A stretch of DNA of 64,000 nucleotides from FEN-1219 sp963713355 (GTDB lineage Bacteria; Pseudomonadota; Gammaproteobacteria; Steroidobacterales; Rariloculaceae). Made by a program: the position numbers and the translations under genes. Where the stretch lies: the NCBI GenBank assembly GCA_963713355.1, contig CAVQLK010000010.1, forward strand, positions 124,001 to 188,000. Direction: 5' to 3'. This document shows positions 61,184-64,000 of the stretch, one piece after another. The notes beneath the pieces were generated by a model. The model worked only from the letters and a program-made list of their open reading frames with translations, had not been told where the DNA came from and did not search any database. Each line of letters begins with the position of its first letter. Positions within the stretch are counted from its first letter, which is position 1.

Positions 61184-61902
61184 TGGGAGACGAGAAGCTC
61201 GTAGCCAGCGGGCCGCACTTGATGCTCGTCGCAAGCGATCGCGAGGCGCCGATCGCAGGTTGGTTCGCTGCCAGCGAGTGGCGGCGCGCCGGCGCCGTCG
61301 CGCTCGAGACCTCGGGCCGCGGCGAGGTGCTCATCGTCGCCCGCGGCGACGAAACGTGGGTGCTTCGCCACTACCGGCGCGGCGGTCTCGTCGCGCGATT
61401 CATAGACGATCATTATCTTTGGCTCGGCGCGGAGCGCGCCCGCGCGTTTCGCGAATGGCGGCTATTGCGCGAGCTCCGCGCGGCGGGGCTGCCCGTCCCG
61501 CATCCTGTCGCTGCGCACGTCTATCGAACCGGCTTCATCTACACGGCCGACATCATCACGTCGTACCTGCCCGACACGCACAAGCTGTCGTGGTTCATCG
61601 GGCAGGGCCGCGTTCCGTCGGCCTGCTGGCGGCGGATCGGCTCCATGATCCGAGCGGTCCACGACAACGGCGTCGATCATCCCGATCTCACCGCGCACAA
61701 CGTCTTGCTCGACGATGCCGGCAAATGCTTCCTCGTCGATTTCGACAACGCGAAGCGCAAGCCCCCCGGCGAGTGGCGGCGCCTTGGCATGCAGCGATTC
61801 AATCGCTCGCTGCGCAAGGTCGCGCTCGAGACGGGCACCGAGTTCGACTCTTCCTCATGGGCCGAGATCGAGGCCGGCTACGGCGACCGCCGCGGCAGCT
61901 GA
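61183..61902 (+). CDS. kdkA: 3-deoxy-D-manno-octulosonate (Kdo) kinase
   Basis: A 239-residue kinase of the protein-kinase-like superfamily. The ATP region holds VLRHYRRGGLVARFIDDHYLWLG, the catalytic loop is DHPDLTAHNVLLDD and the metal-binding Asp is in FLVDFDNAKRKPPGEWR. KdkA phosphorylates Kdo in the inner core of LPS with a single Kdo, so its presence suggests a Kdo1-type core as in Haemophilus or Vibrio. It overlaps waaF by one base. It ends convergent with mscL. Confidence 0.92.
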   Translation: MGDEKLVASGPHLMLVASDREAPIAGWFAASEWRRAGAVALETSGRGEVLIVARGDETWVLRHYRRGGLVARFIDDHYLWLGAERARAFREWRLLRELRAAGLPVPHPVAAHVYRTGFIYTADIITSYLPDTHKLSWFIGQGRVPSACWRRIGSMIRAVHDNGVDHPDLTAHNVLLDDAGKCFLVDFDNAKRKPPGEWRRLGMQRFNRSLRKVALETGTEFDSSSWAEIEAGYGDRRGS

Positions 61903-61921
61903 GTACCGACGGGCCGAGAGC

Positions 61922-62341
61922 TCAGCGTGACTGTGCCCGTAGAAGATCGCGGATCTCCGTGAGCAGTTTCTCTTCGGCCGACGGGCCCGGCGGCGGCGCC
62001 GCTTCCTGCTTGCGCCGAAACCGGTTGATGCCGCGGATGACGAGGAAGATCGCGAACGCGACGATGACGAAATCGAGGATCGTGTTGATGAAGATGCCGT
62101 ACTTGATGATCGGTGCACCCGCAGCTTCGGCTTCGGCGACGCTCGTATAGGGCTGCGTCATTCCGAGGGTCACGAACAGGTTGCTGAAGTTGACGTTGCC
62201 CATGAGCAGCCCGATCGGCGGCATGATGATGTCGTTGACGAGCGACGTCACGATCTTGCCGAAGGCTGCGCCGATGATGATGCCGACGGCCATGTCCATG
62301 ACATTGCCGCGCATCGCGAACTCTTTGAACTCTTTTAGCAT
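61922..62341 (-). CDS. mscL: Large-conductance mechanosensitive channel MscL
   Basis: A 139-residue inner-membrane channel that opens at high membrane tension to release solutes. It shows the MLKEFKEFAMRGNVMDMAVGIIIGAAFGKIVTSLVND pore helix (TM1), the periplasmic loop, TM2 (GIFINTILDFVIVAFAIFLVI), and the C-terminal bundle (AEEKLLTEIRDLL). Its length is typical. GGAGA lies before the ATG at 62341. Confidence 0.97.
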   Translation of the reverse strand: MLKEFKEFAMRGNVMDMAVGIIIGAAFGKIVTSLVNDIIMPPIGLLMGNVNFSNLFVTLGMTQPYTSVAEAEAAGAPIIKYGIFINTILDFVIVAFAIFLVIRGINRFRRKQEAAPPPGPSAEEKLLTEIRDLLRAQSR

Positions 62342-62427
62342 TGTTGTCTCCGCTCGAAAGTTGACGGCCGCGCTGGGGTTGCGCGTCGGCAAGTCTACTC
62401 CTCGAGGCTGCGGCGTGAGCCTTCGGC

Positions 62428-63354
62428 TCAACCGGCGTACGCGTCCGGCAACGGGGCGGGGCGCCCTTTGAATTTTTTGTAGAGCCAGAGGTACTGCTCG
62501 GGCGCGAGCCGAATGTAGTCTTCGAGCAAGCCGAACAGTCGCTGCGCGTCGTGCGCCGGCGACGCGCTGGGAAAATCCGGAAGCGGCGCGCCGATGTCGA
62601 TGCGGTAGTCGCCGCTCGGCAACCGGCGAAAAAAATAGGTGAGCACGGTCGCGCCGCTGAGCGCCGCGAGCCTGCTCGTTGCCGTGTTCGTGACAGCGGG
62701 TTCGCCGAAGAACGGCAGCAGTTCGCTTTGGTTGCCGAGGTAGGTTTGATCGGGAAGGTAACCGACGGCGTAACCGTCTCGCAGGCTGCGCACGAGCGCG
62801 CGCACGTTGTCGCGCGGAATTTGTTGCTTGGCAAAGCGATAACGGCCGCGGCGAATCATGACGTCCATCATCGCGTTGCGCTGCGGCCGATACATGCAGC
62901 TCGCGCGCGGCGTGAGTACCTCGAGCATCGCAAAACCGACTTCGAGAGTCGTGAAGTGCCCTCCCGTCAACAGCACGCCGCGCCCCTCTGCGAGCGCTCG
63001 TTCGAGGTGCTCGCGCCCGTGGACGCTGACTCGCTCGCGCAAACGCTCGATCGGCGTGAACCAGCCGATGCCCATCTCGACGAACGACATGCCCACGGCG
63101 GCGAAATGCCGGTCCAGCAGCTCGCGCCGCGCCGCGGCCCCGAGCTCCGGGAAGCACAGCTCGAGGTTGCGCCCGGCGATCCGCTCCTCACGCTTCTTCG
63201 CGAGCCGGAACAAGCTTCCAAACCAATGGCCAAGTCGAAGTTGCCATGCGGCCGGCAGCTTCGCGGCGCCATGCATGAAACCGAGCAATATCCACATCGG
63301 CCAGTAGCGCGGTCCCCAAAATGGCGCGAGCGATAGTTCCTTGGGGCGCTTCAC
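62428..63354 (-). CDS. Lipid A biosynthesis acyltransferase (LpxL/HtrB family)
   Basis: A 308-residue inner-membrane acyltransferase that adds a secondary acyl chain to lipid A. An N-terminal hydrophobic segment (PMWILLGFMHGAAKLPAAW) is followed by the catalytic HxxxxE motif HFTTLE in GGHFTTLEVGFAMLE, then the MYRPQRNAMMDVMI and LPDQTYLGNQSELLPFFGEPAVTNTATSRLA blocks, and the C-terminal PEQYLWLYKKFKGRP. It overlaps the stop of the upstream paralogue by four bases. Which acyl chain or position is used cannot be told, so no symbol is given. Confidence 0.92.
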   Translation of the reverse strand: MKRPKELSLAPFWGPRYWPMWILLGFMHGAAKLPAAWQLRLGHWFGSLFRLAKKREERIAGRNLELCFPELGAAARRELLDRHFAAVGMSFVEMGIGWFTPIERLRERVSVHGREHLERALAEGRGVLLTGGHFTTLEVGFAMLEVLTPRASCMYRPQRNAMMDVMIRRGRYRFAKQQIPRDNVRALVRSLRDGYAVGYLPDQTYLGNQSELLPFFGEPAVTNTATSRLAALSGATVLTYFFRRLPSGDYRIDIGAPLPDFPSASPAHDAQRLFGLLEDYIRLAPEQYLWLYKKFKGRPAPLPDAYAG

Positions 63355-64000
63355 GCGGCTCTATCCGTGCGCGGGTTCGTCACGCCGGAGGCGGAGGCAT
63401 AGAGATTGGGCAACGGCGCGGGCCGACCCTTGAAGCGCTGATGTATCCACCAGTACTGCTCGGGACAAAGGCGGATGTAGTCTTCGATCTTCCTCATCAA
63501 CGCTTGGGTATCCGCGATCTCGTCGCCGCTCGGCACTCCGTCGAGCGGCGCGCCGATCGTCATGAGGTACCGGCCGGTCTCGAGCCGGCGGCAATGGTAT
63601 GGCAAGACGGAAGCGCCGCTCGCTCTTGCGATCCGGCCGATCGCGGTGTTCGTCATCGCGGGCTCGCCGAAGAACGGAAGCAGAACGCTGCCCTTGCCGC
63701 CGTAGCTCTGATCCGACGCGTACCAAAAGACCGAGTTCTCGCGCAGCGTCCGCAACATCTCGCGGACATTGTCCTTCGCGATCTGCACGTCGTAGGAGCG
63801 CCCTCGCCCGCGTTGCATGGCGCGATTCATGACGGGGTTGCGCTGCCACTTGTACATGCCGGCGAGCTTCGGGCAGAGTGACTTCAGCGCCGGCCAAAAA
63901 AACTCGAACGGCGTGAAGTGCGCCCCAAAGAGAATGACGCCTTTGCCTTTCGCCAGCGCGGCTTCGAGATGCTCGGCCCCTTCGACGTCGGTGCGCTGCC
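63351..64000 (-). CDS. Second LpxL/HtrB-family acyltransferase (5' truncated by window)
   Basis: The last 215 or so residues of a paralogue of the downstream gene; the start lies beyond base 64000. The frame stays open to the window edge and includes TDVEGAEHLEAALAKGKGVILFGAHFTPFE, so the catalytic HxxxxE is present (HFTPFE). MYKWQRNPVMNRAM, SDQSYGGKGSVLLPFFGEPAMTNTAIGRIA and CPEQYWWIHQRFKGRP follow, matching the neighbour block for block. Its stop overlaps the neighbour's ATG (ATGA). The pair probably handles the two secondary acylations (LpxL and LpxM-like roles). Confidence 0.9.
   Translation of the reverse strand, partial: QRTDVEGAEHLEAALAKGKGVILFGAHFTPFEFFWPALKSLCPKLAGMYKWQRNPVMNRAMQRGRGRSYDVQIAKDNVREMLRTLRENSVFWYASDQSYGGKGSVLLPFFGEPAMTNTAIGRIARASGASVLPYHCRRLETGRYLMTIGAPLDGVPSGDEIADTQALMRKIEDYIRLCPEQYWWIHQRFKGRPAPLPNLYASASGVTNPRTDRAA

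Overview
The window is high-GC (by eye roughly two thirds G+C), densely coded chromosomal DNA of a Gram-negative gammaproteobacterium, probably from the Xanthomonadales/Nevskiales/Steroidobacterales side rather than the enterics. The evidence is conserved gene order: rhlB divergent from trxA-rho; aroQ-accB-accC-prmA-DUF3426-fis-purH-purD; cutA-dsbD beside groES-groEL; hldD-waaF-kdkA for the LPS core; glnE; and a lipid A acyltransferase pair. groES-groEL carries a perfect CIRCE operator, so HrcA control is expected, as in Xanthomonas-like bacteria and unlike E. coli. Nearly all genes are housekeeping or envelope genes. I see no rRNA, tRNA, CRISPR array, integrase or insertion sequence.

Layout. 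1-5.3 kb: tail of an M16 peptidase, a VIT-family metal transporter with a TauE/SafE permease, a beta-propeller lipoprotein and a penicillin-acylase-type Ntn hydrolase. 5.4-13.3 kb: a PDZ protein, then a Bat (aerotolerance-type) operon of moxR, DUF58, DUF4381, a BatA VWA protein, a fused BatB-BatC VWA/TPR protein and BatD. 13.4-18.1 kb: a membrane diguanylate cyclase, gloA, an alpha/beta hydrolase, an OmpA-family protein, a 66-residue orphan, a terminator and a palindromic REP-like element. 18.1-23.4 kb: greB, lipA, and an envelope set of sohB, M23 peptidase, L,D-transpeptidase and rhomboid protease.

23.5-32.4 kb is the most accessory-looking stretch: an isolated phage-type contractile tail sheath gene, a 5-oxoprolinase split by one apparent single-base frameshift, a lone type IV prepilin, a transporter resembling nucleotide exchangers, a small lipoprotein and glk. 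32.4-37.5 kb: DUF465, cysQ, a HAD nucleotidase, rhlB, trxA and rho. 37.6-49.4 kb is one long minus-strand series running (in transcription order) cutA, dsbD, tlpA-like, aroQ, accB, accC, prmA, DUF3426, fis, purH, purD, with a methyltransferase beyond it. It links disulfide chemistry, fatty-acid initiation, ribosomal-protein methylation, nucleoid control and purine synthesis.

49.5-64 kb: groES-groEL, an acidobacterial-type orphan permease (ADOP) with its PadR regulator, an alpha/beta hydrolase lipoprotein, glnE, a CHCC zinc-finger protein, hldD-waaF-kdkA, mscL and two tandem LpxL/HtrB acyltransferases, the second cut by the window edge.

The items most worth a second look are the orphan tail sheath, the duplicated N-terminal domain of DsbD, the palindromic element near 18.1 kb, the two apparent frameshifts (5-oxoprolinase; the PDZ protein's tail) and the loss of dusB from its usual place before fis.
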